A stretch of DNA of 64,000 nt from Thiocapsa bogorovii. GTDB taxonomy: Bacteria > Pseudomonadota > Gammaproteobacteria > Chromatiales > Chromatiaceae. Positions 45,807 to 53,659 of this stretch are shown in pieces. Where the stretch lies: positions 4,895,501 to 4,959,500 of the forward strand of contig NZ_CP089309.1 of the NCBI RefSeq assembly GCF_021228795.1, given 5' to 3'. The position numbers and the translations under genes were made by a program. The notes below the pieces were generated by a model, which ran no database searches, had not been told where the DNA came from, and saw only the letters and a program-made list of their open reading frames with translations. The stretch's first letter is position 1. Every line of letters begins with the position of its first letter.

Positions 45807-46711
45807 TCAGCGTCTCAGACGCCCCAAAGACTTGAGAAAAGGGATCCGCACGAGCTGGTGAGAGGCTTCTTGGCGGGAAATGGCCCCGTCCTTCAGTGCG
45901 CTGCCCAGGGTCTTTAGGCCATACCAGCGGTTTTGACCGGTCTGCGTAATCGATCGCATCAGTGGACCCATCGTAAAGCGCCGGATGGCCTGGTCGGTCA
46001 GTAGGTTGCGATGATCCTCGAGCCACGCGAGGTGCTCGCTAGGGGTTGCGCTGCCTGAGAGACGAGGGCGGTTGCGGCTCCAATCATAGAGCGTGAGGGG
46101 GCGATCGATATAGCACCAGTCGACACCCAAGCTGTCCAGTCGCAGGAAGAGATCCCAGTCTTCCATCGTGCGGTAGCCGGGATTGAAGGGTACGCGAAGC
46201 GCGAGCCGGCGAGAGAGCATCAGAGTCGAGGGACAGATCGCCCCGTCCCAGCTCAAGAGGTATTCGCCCAAGCTCTCGTCCGGCGCCCGACGTCGCCGCG
46301 GGGAGATGGACGTGATCCGCTCGTCGCATGCGTTGACCTGGGGGTAGCAGACGACTTGATCGGGGCCGGATAGTGCTTGATGAGGGAGACCTGAAGCTCG
46401 ACCTTCGTCGGCTCCCAACGGTCATCCGAATCGAGAAAGGCGACGAAGACGCCGCGGCTGGCTTGAACGCCTTCGTTGCGGCTGCTCGACACCCCGCGAT
46501 TGACCTCTCGACGGAGATAGCGCGCCCGCGGATCGGCGAGGGCCTCCACGCGCGCGCGCGTATCTTCGGTCGAGCCATCGTCCACGACGATGATCTCGAG
46601 ATGCGCCTAGGTCTGAGCCGTCAGGCTCGAAATGTCCGAACAGACGCGCTCGGCTCGATTGAAGGTCGGTATGACCACGCTGATCAGATCCGAGACCTCT
46701 GCGGTATCCAT
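45807..46711 (-). pseudogene. Family 2 glycosyltransferase pseudogene
   Basis: From ATG 46711 the frame reads DLISVVIPTFNRAERV and SSLTAQT, then TAG (46609-46607), then AHLEIIVVDDGSTEDTRARV, VNRGVSSSRNEGVQASRGVF and VAFLDSDDRWEPTKVELQVS, an ordinary GT-A domain with its DSDD motif. Near 46372 the reading frame shifts; the other frame continues with CYPQVNACDERI, SLGEYLLSWDGAICPSTLML and MEDWDLFLRLDSLGVDW (the ED catalytic motif) to the stop at 45807. One nonsense codon and one frameshift thus disable an otherwise complete gene. Decay looks recent, as all motifs are still intact. Confidence 0.8.
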
Positions 46712-46856
46712 CGACCTAACCTCCTTTTGACCTCGCGAACCGTTCGGTTCCGTCCCCATCTAATCGGCATGAAAGGATCCGGCATGGTGCCGGGTCTCTT
46801 TGATCTGCGATCCCCCGCCGAAGGGCAAGGGCGCATCCCCCAACAACGGAGACGTC

Positions 46857-47816
46857 ATGCTGATCAAGAAACCCGCCGATATTCTACCCTCCGAGATCAC
46901 GCCGCAGCAGGTGTGGCAGCGCAGACGAGAATTTCTGAAGGCCTCTGCATCCGGGATCAGTCTCGCGGCCCTTGGGCTGGCCGGCACCGCGCCGACTCGG
47001 GTGCTCGCGGGGGATGCGATCCCGAATATGCAGCCGAGTCCCTTCAGCACGGACGAGCCGCCGACCAGTCTCGAAGATATCACCAGCTACAACAATTTCT
47101 ACGAGCTCGGGACGGACAAGGGCGATCCGAAAGCCAACGCCAAGTTTCTGAAGCCGCGCCCATGGACGGTGACCGTCGACGGCGAATGCAGTGCACCCGG
47201 CGAGATCGGGGTCGAGGATATCCTCGCGTCCTTCACGCAGGAGGAGCGGATCTATCGGCTGCGTTGTGTCGAGGCGTGGGCCATGGTGGTGCCCTGGGTC
47301 GGGTTCCCGCTCGGCGATTTGCTCAAGCGCTTCGAGCCGACCTCCAAGGCGAAGTATGTGGCGTTCGAGACGCTTTATGATCCGGAGCAGATGCCGGGAC
47401 AAAGGCGTCGGGTGCTCGACTGGCCCTATCGAGAGGGGTTGCGGATGGACGAGGCGATGCACCCGCTGACGATCCTCTCCACGGGTCTCTACGGCGAGCT
47501 GCTGCCCAACCAGAACGGCGCGCCCTTGCGTCTGGTCGTCCCCTGGAAGTACGGCTTCAAGAGCATCAAGTCGATCGTGCGGATCAGCTTCACCGAGAAG
47601 GAGCCGCCGGCAACCTGGAACCGCATGCAGGCGAACGAATACGGGTTCTACGCCAACGTCAATCCGGCCGTCGACCATCCGCGCTGGAGCCAGAAAACCC
47701 ATCGCATGATCGGCGACGGCTGGCTGGCGAAGAAGCGTGAGACCCTGCCCTTCAACGGCTATGGCGATCAGGTGGCCGGGCTGTATGCAGGGATGGACCT
47801 GAAGCGATTCTATTGA
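46857..47816 (+). CDS. msrP: Methionine sulfoxide reductase catalytic subunit MsrP (YedY)
   Basis: MsrP is a periplasmic molybdopterin enzyme that reduces methionine sulfoxide in exported proteins. The 319-residue precursor has a Tat signal ([20 protein letters not shown]), the Mo-ligand Cys137 in [37 protein letters not shown], and [22 protein letters not shown] 46857 has GGAG 8 nt upstream. It is followed by its haem-binding membrane partner msrQ after 75 bp. Electrons reach it from the quinone pool through MsrQ. Confidence 0.95.
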   Translation: MLIKKPADILPSEITPQQVWQRRREFLKASASGISLAALGLAGTAPTRVLAGDAIPNMQPSPFSTDEPPTSLEDITSYNNFYELGTDKGDPKANAKFLKPRPWTVTVDGECSAPGEIGVEDILASFTQEERIYRLRCVEAWAMVVPWVGFPLGDLLKRFEPTSKAKYVAFETLYDPEQMPGQRRRVLDWPYREGLRMDEAMHPLTILSTGLYGELLPNQNGAPLRLVVPWKYGFKSIKSIVRISFTEKEPPATWNRMQANEYGFYANVNPAVDHPRWSQKTHRMIGDGWLAKKRETLPFNGYGDQVAGLYAGMDLKRFY

Positions 47817-47891
47817 TGACAGGTTTTTCGAGTTGCCCTCCTTGTCTGCGCGAGCGATTGGATACAAGGGGTCGGTGACGAGGCTTTCGAT

Positions 47892-48536
47892 ATGATCCGA
47901 CGAGAGAGGCTTGTGGGCTACGGCAAGCCGTTGGTCTTCATGCTCTGCCTGGTGCCGCTCGGTATCTTGATCTCGAGGGGAGCGAGCGGTGCGCTCGGGC
48001 CCAATCCGGTCGAGGCGATCACGCATTTCACGGGTGATTGGACCTTGCGGCTTCTCCTGGTGACCCTCGCAGTCACCCCCTTACGACGCCTGACCGGGCA
48101 AGCGTGGCTTGTGCGGTATCGACGCATGCTTGGCCTGTTCGCCTTCTTTTATGCGGTCTTGCACTTCACGACCTATCTTTGGCTGGATCGGTTCTTCGAC
48201 TTGGGGGCCATCGCCGAGGATGTGCTGAAACGGCCCTACATCACGGTCGGCTTCGCGGCCTTCCTCTTGATGGTGCCCTTGGCCATCACCTCCACGCAGG
48301 GCTGGATCCGGCGTCTCGGGCGGCGCTGGAAGACGCTGCATCGGGCTGTCTACGCCATCGGCGTGCTCGGCGTGCTGCATTATCTCTGGCTGGTGAAGGC
48401 GGATCTCTTGGAGCCTGGAATCTACGCGGTGATCCTCGGGGTCCTGCTCGGCTTTCGAGTACCCTGGGCGGACCTTTCAACGTGGCTGCGCTCGGCAATG
48501 CGTCGGCGCCACCGGATAGCTTCCGCGCGGCGCTGA
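47892..48536 (+). CDS. msrQ: Haem-binding membrane subunit MsrQ (YedZ)
   Basis: The 214-residue protein has six hydrophobic helices of the ferric-reductase-like fold, with conserved His in ITHFTGDWTLRLLLVTLAVT, FFYAVLHFTTYLWLDRF, WKTLHRAVYAIGVLGVLHYL. These bind b-type haem and, with FMN/quinone, pass electrons to MsrP. Topology and position directly behind msrP make the call safe. The last 15 residues are Arg-rich, placing the C-terminus in the cytosol. Confidence 0.93.
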   Translation: MIRRERLVGYGKPLVFMLCLVPLGILISRGASGALGPNPVEAITHFTGDWTLRLLLVTLAVTPLRRLTGQAWLVRYRRMLGLFAFFYAVLHFTTYLWLDRFFDLGAIAEDVLKRPYITVGFAAFLLMVPLAITSTQGWIRRLGRRWKTLHRAVYAIGVLGVLHYLWLVKADLLEPGIYAVILGVLLGFRVPWADLSTWLRSAMRRRHRIASARR

Positions 48537-48783
48537 TTTGCGACATGAGCTGAATGAGGGCAACCCAGCTCGGCCGTCGCATCGCATCGTGGCGTTGCTC
48601 ACGAGTTTGTGATGACGTACCCAACCCCCGCCCCGAGGTGGCCGGATGATGCCGAACCTCCCGCTGAGCGATCTGGCGGCAGTGCGCCGTCGCTACGATG
48701 GATTCATGTCATGCGTGTCGATCAGGATGCGCAAGGCGACGCCAGCGGGGGGGTCGATGATGCGGTCGACGCGGTGCTCGGGG

Positions 48784-49518
48784 TCAGCCCTCTACGGGTT
48801 CCTCGAACACCATGAAATGCTGTGTCGGTAGGATGTCGAGGGTCTCGACCCAGCGCAGCCCGACGGCTTCGAGCTCGGTGATCGCCTGCGCTTGGGTCAT
48901 CTTGTGCAGCGGCTTGATGGGGATCCTCGGGTCCTCGCCGCGGTACTCGATCAGAAAGACCCGGCCGCCCGGCCGCAAAGCGCGGCGGATGCCCTGCATC
49001 ATCTCGAAGGGATAGGCGAACTCGTGGTAGGCATCGACGAGCAACACGGCATCGAGGCTATCCGAGGGCAAGTTGGGATCATCCTCCGCGCCGAGGACCG
49101 GCGTTGCGTTAGCGATCGCGCGTCGCTCGATGCGCTTGTGCAGAACCTCCAGCATCTCCGATTGCACATCGACCGCGTAGACGCGACCGGTCGGGACGGC
49201 CTCGGCGATGCGGAAGGTGAAGTAACCGGTGCCGGCGCCGATGTCGGCGACCTGCGCATCGGGTGCGAGCCCCATGCCTTCGACCACTCGGTCGGGCGTC
49301 TCCTCGACGACACGGGTCCTACGTTCCAGCCAGGCGGCGCCCTGGTGACCCATGACCTGTGAGATCTCGCGCCCGAAATAGGTCTTGCCGATTCCGTCGC
49401 GGCTCGGTGCGTGGACGGTGTAGAGATCATCGGCAGACAGTCCGGACTCGGCCTGCGCGGATAGGACCGCGAGCAGGCACAGCCCGGCGAGGAGGATGGT
49501 CGATCTCCGGCAGCTCAT
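48784..49518 (-). CDS. Exported class I SAM-dependent methyltransferase-like protein
   Basis: The 244-residue protein starts at ATG 49518 with a signal peptide (STILLAGLCLLAVLSAQAES) and continues with a clear class I methyltransferase core: VADIGAGTGYFTFRIAEAVP (motif I), GRVYAVDVQSEMLEVLHKRI, LDAVLLVDAYHEFAYPFEMM and LRPGGRVFLIEYRG. Since SAM is not expected in the periplasm, export of such an enzyme is odd, although this signal-bearing subfamily recurs in bacteria. Either the protein acts on an unusual cofactor or substrate, or the leader is a membrane anchor with cytosolic domain. GGGAG precedes the start. Confidence 0.75.
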   Translation of the reverse strand: MSCRRSTILLAGLCLLAVLSAQAESGLSADDLYTVHAPSRDGIGKTYFGREISQVMGHQGAAWLERRTRVVEETPDRVVEGMGLAPDAQVADIGAGTGYFTFRIAEAVPTGRVYAVDVQSEMLEVLHKRIERRAIANATPVLGAEDDPNLPSDSLDAVLLVDAYHEFAYPFEMMQGIRRALRPGGRVFLIEYRGEDPRIPIKPLHKMTQAQAITELEAVGLRWVETLDILPTQHFMVFEEPVEG

Positions 49519-49811
49519 CGAGGCGTTCTCCCGTTGGTGCATGCAACCGAGTGGGGCTGCGACCATTCGACCAATGCGGGCGTTGGCCTGCGAATCTACC
49601 CCCCAGGTCTCGCTCAACGTCTGCGAATGCTGCTGTCCGTGGCACACTCCCGGCCGCAAGGACCAACCCGGTGCGGCGCGGATCATCTGCGCCCGCCGGT
49701 CAGCCTTTTGCCATGAAATGCCGCGCGGCGCTTCTCGGAAGAAGTCCGGACTTCCACTATCCCAACGTCTTTACATGCACGATGGAGATCGAGAGCCGTG
49801 AATCATCGTCC
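49519..49811. other. Gene-free interval before MITE-like copy 2
   Basis: About 290 bp between the exported methyltransferase start and the second MITE-like element. It should hold the methyltransferase promoter. Open frames across it are shadows. Nothing else was recognised. Confidence 0.4.
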
Positions 49812-49935
49812 TAAACCGCGCCCAGCGTGGTATGCGATGTGTGTTCGGATGGGATCGGCCCCGGCCGACTTGACGACCGTTGGAGTCGGCGCGGTTTAAG
49901 ATATTAAAAAATATCAAATTTTAAACTGTATCTCA
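49812..49935. repeat. MITE-like inverted-repeat element, copy 2
   Basis: TAAACCGCGCC (49812-49822) and the perfect inverse GGCGCGGTTTA (49888-49898) bound an 87-bp core very similar to copy 1: both contain GGATGGGATCG, GACGACCG or CACGACCG, and TGGAGTCGGCGCGGTTTAAG. The A/T-rich tail GATATTAAAAAATATC follows, but the outer palindrome arm is degenerate here (TTTTAAACTG). It abuts the broken 3' end of the NERD-domain remnant. Confidence 0.78.
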
Positions 49936-50292
49936 CCGAGATCGAGGACGTCTCCAAAGCCAAACGCAAATCACCGGCCGCGCAGAGACAGGGAGTCCGG
50001 CGGATGTGGTCAGTCGTTCGGACAGCCACCGTCCTTGGGCGCGTGCCTGCTCGGCTGTCTTCATGTCCGTCCAACCGGGTAAAGCGAGCGCTGTTCCGTC
50101 GAAGGTCACTCGGGCCTGTTCACCCGGCTTTCCTCGCGTGGGCTTGAGTCGGTGCTTGGTCTCGACGGCAAAAACGCCGCCGGGGGCGACGACCACGTGG
50201 TCGATGTTGAACCCAGGGGCCTGGATATCGTGCAGGACGCGGCCCCCACCCGCGATGATGGGCTCAAGGAGCTGTTCTGAGGAGCTCCGAGG
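49933..50292 (-). pseudogene. NERD-domain (nuclease-related) protein remnant
   Basis: A minus-strand frame with no start codon encodes GGGRVLHDIQAPGFNIDHVV and VAPGGVFAVETKHRLKP, the core of the NERD domain with its Asp-...-Glu-x-Lys nuclease-like residues, then EQARAQGRWLSERL. The C-terminal end becomes foreign (PVICVWLWRRPRSR) just before the MITE-like element, so the gene was cut there. The upstream part that belongs to it is probably the out-of-frame 50264-50425 segment. NERD proteins are often found in defence or conjugative contexts. Confidence 0.7.
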
Positions 50293-50425
50293 TCAGGGGC
50301 GAACGCCGGTTCCGGTCGCGCACGAGCCGCTTCCAGGCGGTCAAGATCAGAACGACGATAACCATCGGTAGCAGCACCATCGCGACGATCAGCGCATACC
50401 CCTGAATTGCCTCGTTCAATGGCAT
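50264..50425 (-). CDS. 53-residue single-helix membrane ORF, likely N-terminus of the broken NERD gene
   Basis: ATG 50425 opens a frame for MPLNEAIQGYALIVAMVLLP, MVIVVLILTAWKRLVRDRNR and SPLTSELLRTAP, then stops. It has one strong membrane helix followed by a basic loop. NERD proteins of related bacteria, as I recall them, start with such a helix and a SPLTGELLR-like stretch, so this is probably the N-terminal exon-like fragment left by a deletion that also shifted the frame into the remnant at 49933-50292. It might still be expressed as a small membrane protein. Confidence 0.45.
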   Translation of the reverse strand: MPLNEAIQGYALIVAMVLLPMVIVVLILTAWKRLVRDRNRRSPLTSELLRTAP

Positions 50426-50438
50426 TCCGGATGTCCTT

Positions 50439-52079
50439 TCAGTCCTGTGGGAGTCGCTCGAACTGTTCGGGTTGTGAGTGAAGTCCCGTTGCGAGTGATC
50501 GCGCCTCGGTTTCGGGATCCCCTTGCAACCTGTCGGCTTCGAGCAGACGGCCCAGGCGCTTCAAAGCAAGGTCGATGGTGCGCTGATGAACCGCGATCGC
50601 CCTCAAGACCTCCTCCGGGGTGCGATTGTCGCGATCCGATCGTGCGCGCGGGTTGACGGCCTTGAGATCGAAGACGGCCGCGTCGATCGCATCCGCCTTG
50701 GCTTGGGCCTCGCGCGCGGCGCGCTCGGCCGCCGAGAGTCGGCTCAGGATTGGCTCGATCGTTTCTTTTGGCGCCTTGGCTCGCCGCAGCACGGTGAGCT
50801 CGCTCCGAACGGTGATTGCGAGCGCTTTCTGACGTGCGGCCTCCTTGAGGTGAGGCGCCATCTCCTCCCGCGCCTTCTCCCGTCGGGCCGCGATGTCCAG
50901 CGTCCAGGACAAGGGGCTCTCGCCGTCCGCCGTTCCGTGTGAGGCGAGCAGCCGTGCAAAGGTGGGAAAGGGCCGGCTCTGCGCCGCGTCGGCTGCCGGC
51001 ATCGGCGTCGTGTCGATCGTCTCGCGATCCTCGGTCGAGCCTGCCACGCCTTCCGCCAGAAGCCGGAGCAAAGTGTCGGGGAGCTGGTCGTCCTCGAGCA
51101 CTGCGCCGGTCTTGTCGAACCCGAAATGGGCCAGCGTCATCGGTTGCTTCTTGCCGACCTTCACCCCGGACAGATCGTAATACCAGATGCGTTCGGTCGG
51201 TCGGCCCTTGGTGAAGAACAGCAGATTCGTCTTGACGCCCGCGCCTGCGGTCGAGAAGACCCCGCCGGGCAGACTCAAGACACACCAGAGATCGCACTCG
51301 TCCAGAAGCCGGCGCTTGGTTTCTACGAAGGCGCGCTCGTTGGTCCGAAACAGCAATCCCTCGTCGAGCACGATTCCGCAGCGGCCATCCTCCGCCAGGT
51401 CGGTCATGATCTGCTGGAGAAACAGCCGTCCGAGTTCTTCTCGCCCATCTTCAGCAGCAGATCCTCGTAGACCTCCGAGAGCGTGAAGAAGTGGGTGTCG
51501 TCGATATGCCCGATGCTCAGACGATGCATCCGGTTGAGGATATCGGCGAGGTTGGTCTCGGAGTCCACTCGCACGCGCTCGACCGCGGTCATGATGCGAC
51601 CCAGGATCCGCTGCTTCCGGCTTGCGTACGGGTTCGGGGTGCCGTCCAAACTGAGATCGAGTCGGTGCAGGTGGGGGAGCAGGGACTTGTTGATGAAGTT
51701 GAGCAGCCGTCCGTCTCCGAGCGCGAAAAGCTCCCTACGTTTCCAACCCTGCGGACGCCCGTCCGAGGTGAGCGGATGATCCGGCGCGTCCGAGTAGGGC
51801 GCCGCCCAATCCTGCCAACGATACGGCGAGATCCAAGGCCGGGGTGAAATCCCGGCCCTGGATCTCGGCAGCCATCCGCTCAAGCTCCTCCTGCGCGTCG
51901 AGGATGCGCAGAAAGAGGATCCAGGTCAGCTCCGGGACGTACTGCAACGCGCTCGCACAATTGGAGCGCCGCATGACATCGCAAACGCCTTTGACGAAGG
52001 CGGACAGCGAGCCCAAGGATTGAATGGATCGAGGAGCCGTCTTCTTTCGAACCGGGGTGGGCTGAGTTGCGCGAGACAC
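50439..52079 (-). pseudogene. hsdM: Type I restriction methyltransferase HsdM, core deleted
   Basis: From GTG 52079 the N-terminal HsdM domain is intact (LSAFVKGVCDVMRRSNCASA, YVPELTWILFLRILDAQEEL). Near 51840 the frame shifts to one encoding YRWQDWAAPYSDAPDHPLTS and VYEDLLLKMGEKNSDG. There it should continue into the SAM-binding and NPPF/Y catalytic motifs, but jumps to MTDLAEDGRCGIVLDEGLLF, CVLSLPGGVFSTAGAGVKTN and the helical C-terminus. Neither DPxxGTGG nor NPPF/Y is present anywhere. The methyltransferase is therefore dead. It begins 3 bp after vapC, so it would be on the vapBC transcript. Confidence 0.85.
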
Positions 52080-52082
52080 GGC

Positions 52083-52505
52083 TTAGGCACGACCTGGGCT
52101 GGTGACGAAAGGGTTGCGGACGCGCAGCCGCCCGTCGAGGATCTGGCCGTCCTGGAAATCCTCCGACCAGAGGGTCGTGCAGCCGCAATCGAGGGCGCTG
52201 GCGGCAATCATGGCATCGTAGATCGCGAGACCGTAGCGCTCGGCAAGCCGCAGACCCAGATCATGGACCTCGATCGTCAAAGGCTGCACCGGGCACAGGG
52301 CGCGGATGGTTTCGAGGATGTCCCGAACCTCCGCCCAATCGCATCCGAGCTTGCGTCGGGCGACGCTGACGAATTCATTCAACACCTGCACGCTGATCGT
52401 CCCACCGGCCGCGAGGAGGGCTTCGGCCCGGTTCGCCTTGATCTCGTCCTCGCTCAGCAGATAGAGAACGACATTGGTGTCGAAAAAGTCGGTCTCCGTC
52501 GTCAC
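52083..52505 (-). CDS. vapC: PIN-domain ribonuclease toxin VapC
   Basis: VapC toxins are Mg-dependent RNases that cut tRNA or rRNA. The 140-residue protein shows the PIN acidic set: Asp9 in TDFFDTNVVLYLL, Glu44 in QVLNEFVSVARR, Asp97 in AIYDAMIAASALD, and Asp116 in LWSEDFQDG, followed by VRNPF at the end. All expected catalytic residues are present, so it appears functional. It starts at GTG 52505, overlapping the antitoxin stop (GTGA), the usual coupling for this pair. Confidence 0.9.
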   Translation of the reverse strand: MTTETDFFDTNVVLYLLSEDEIKANRAEALLAAGGTISVQVLNEFVSVARRKLGCDWAEVRDILETIRALCPVQPLTIEVHDLGLRLAERYGLAIYDAMIAASALDCGCTTLWSEDFQDGQILDGRLRVRNPFVTSPGRA

Positions 52506-52738
52506 CCGCGGTCCTCGTGGCTCTCCAGCCGATCGAAGCGAAAGTCCGCCGGGAGTCGCCCGCGATAGGCCCGCAAGCGCTCGATCAGCTCGGTTCGGGT
52601 CGGCTTGCGTCGGACCTCGAAACGGCGCTCGTCGGCGACGACGATCTCGATGTCGTCGCCCTCCTTGAGCGCCAGCGCCTCGATCACCGCCGCGGGCAGA
52701 CGCACGGCGAGACTGTTGCCCCATTTGGAGATTTGCAT
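52502..52738 (-). CDS. vapB: AbrB/MazE-fold antitoxin VapB
   Basis: The 78-residue protein starts at ATG 52738 with MQISKWGNSLAVRLPAAVIE, the swapped-hairpin AbrB/MazE DNA-binding fold, and continues LKEGDDIEIVVADERRFEVR. The C-terminal tail (LIERLRAYRGRLPADFRFDR) would wrap the toxin. It binds its own promoter in the family. The longer open frame to 52786 adds a non-conserved leader. It precedes vapC with a 4-base overlap. Confidence 0.88.
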   Translation of the reverse strand: MQISKWGNSLAVRLPAAVIEALALKEGDDIEIVVADERRFEVRRKPTRTELIERLRAYRGRLPADFRFDRLESHEDRG

Positions 52739-52876
52739 GGACGTCGAGACCTTGCATGGATATACACGCGAGCGATGGTATATCAAGCGTCGCGAGCGGG
52801 CAAACGGAAGGGCCTTTAATCGACTTGAGGTGGGTTTCGGTGAGCTGATGTCGACGTCGGCGAACGAACCCGCGTG

Positions 52877-53209
52877 TTAACCGTTTGCGAGCTCTCTGAG
52901 CACCTCGGGATGCCGTTCGGCGACCCGTAGAAGCGTCTTCGCAGCTCCGCTCGGCTGACGACGTCCTTGTTCCCAGTCCTGCAAGGTTCGTTTCGAGACG
53001 CCGAGCAGCGTGGCGAACTTGGCTTGAGACAATTTCGTGCCGAGCCGCGCCTTGGTGACCGGCGAGTCGATGACCCGGCCATCGTCAAGCACCAGCGACA
53101 CACGTCCGACCTCGCCGTCTCGGAGCTGACTTGCAGCTTCGATCAGCTCGGCGTCCAGATCGCGCTCGGCATCCCGCGCCAGCATTTCGGCTTCAGTTAA
53201 TTTCGCCAT
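52877..53209 (-). CDS. XRE-type HTH regulator (HigA/antitoxin-like)
   Basis: The 110-residue protein has an N-terminal helical part (EMLARDAERDLDAELIEAAS), a short strand segment (VSLVLDDGRVIDSPVTKARL) and a helix-turn-helix (KLSQAKFATLLGVSKRTLQD) followed by WEQGRRQPSGAAKTLLRVAE and HPEVLRELANG. That C-terminal motif is typical of HigA-like antitoxins and type II TA regulators. No complete toxin gene is adjacent; the small frame at 53193-53300 overlaps its start. It may be an orphan antitoxin or a repressor of the island. Confidence 0.8.
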   Translation of the reverse strand: MAKLTEAEMLARDAERDLDAELIEAASQLRDGEVGRVSLVLDDGRVIDSPVTKARLGTKLSQAKFATLLGVSKRTLQDWEQGRRQPSGAAKTLLRVAERHPEVLRELANG

Positions 53210-53300
53210 GGTCGGCTAACTCTCGCAGCATGTTCAGGGTTGTTGCGGAGACATTTTCTCTCACAATCTCGGCATCGACCGTCAATCGCAGAGGAAACAT
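53193..53300 (-). CDS. Possible 35-residue ORF overlapping the XRE gene
   Basis: ATG 53300 opens MFPLRLTVDAEIVRENVSAT, then TLNMLRELADHGEIN, and ends at TGA inside the first codons of the XRE gene (17-bp overlap), an arrangement like TA operons. It is too short for a known toxin and may be the leftover 3' end of one. Support is limited to position and reasonable composition. Confidence 0.3.
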   Translation of the reverse strand: MFPLRLTVDAEIVRENVSATTLNMLRELADHGEIN

Positions 53301-53356
53301 AGCTGGGGTGTCGAGACCTGCGTACGCGTGCGACGCGCTCGACCTGAATCCTGGAA

Positions 53357-53659
53357 TCAAGCCGCTCGCTCGCCTTCCCCGAAAGCCGTCGCGAGGATGC
53401 GCTCGGGCAGGCGCTGGATCTCCTTGAGCTGGGCCTCTGAGGCCAGGCGGGCGGACTCTGCTGCGGCGAGCTGGTCCCGGAGCCGGCGAATGATCCGTTC
53501 CTGCTCCGGACGCGGCGGCGCGCAGATCCGGCACTGCTCCAGGGTCGGCATGTAGATGGTCTTGTGGGTGGCTCCGGTCGCCAATGATCTCAGATGCTGA
53601 TTCGTGGGCACTGTGACAGGGGCAAAACCCGGATCGCTGGCAGGTAGTAAGCAACTCAT
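53357..53659 (-). pseudogene. hsdS: Type I specificity subunit HsdS, C-terminal fragment
   Basis: The frame from ATG 53659 encodes VTVPTNQHLRSLATGATHKT, then IYMPTLEQCRICAPPRPEQE and the long helix RIIRRLRDQLAAAESARLAS, LKEIQRLPERILATAFGEGE. This is the end of the second target-recognition domain plus the C-terminal conserved helical region of HsdS. The first target-recognition domain and central spacer are gone (100 of about 400 residues remain). The ATG overlaps the hsdR stop codon. It cannot specify a bipartite site alone, though half-size HsdS forms can dimerise in other systems. Confidence 0.75.

Noticed and set aside
48537-48783. Small ORFs between msrQ and the methyltransferase gene
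   Set aside because: Short, low-complexity products with no start signals.
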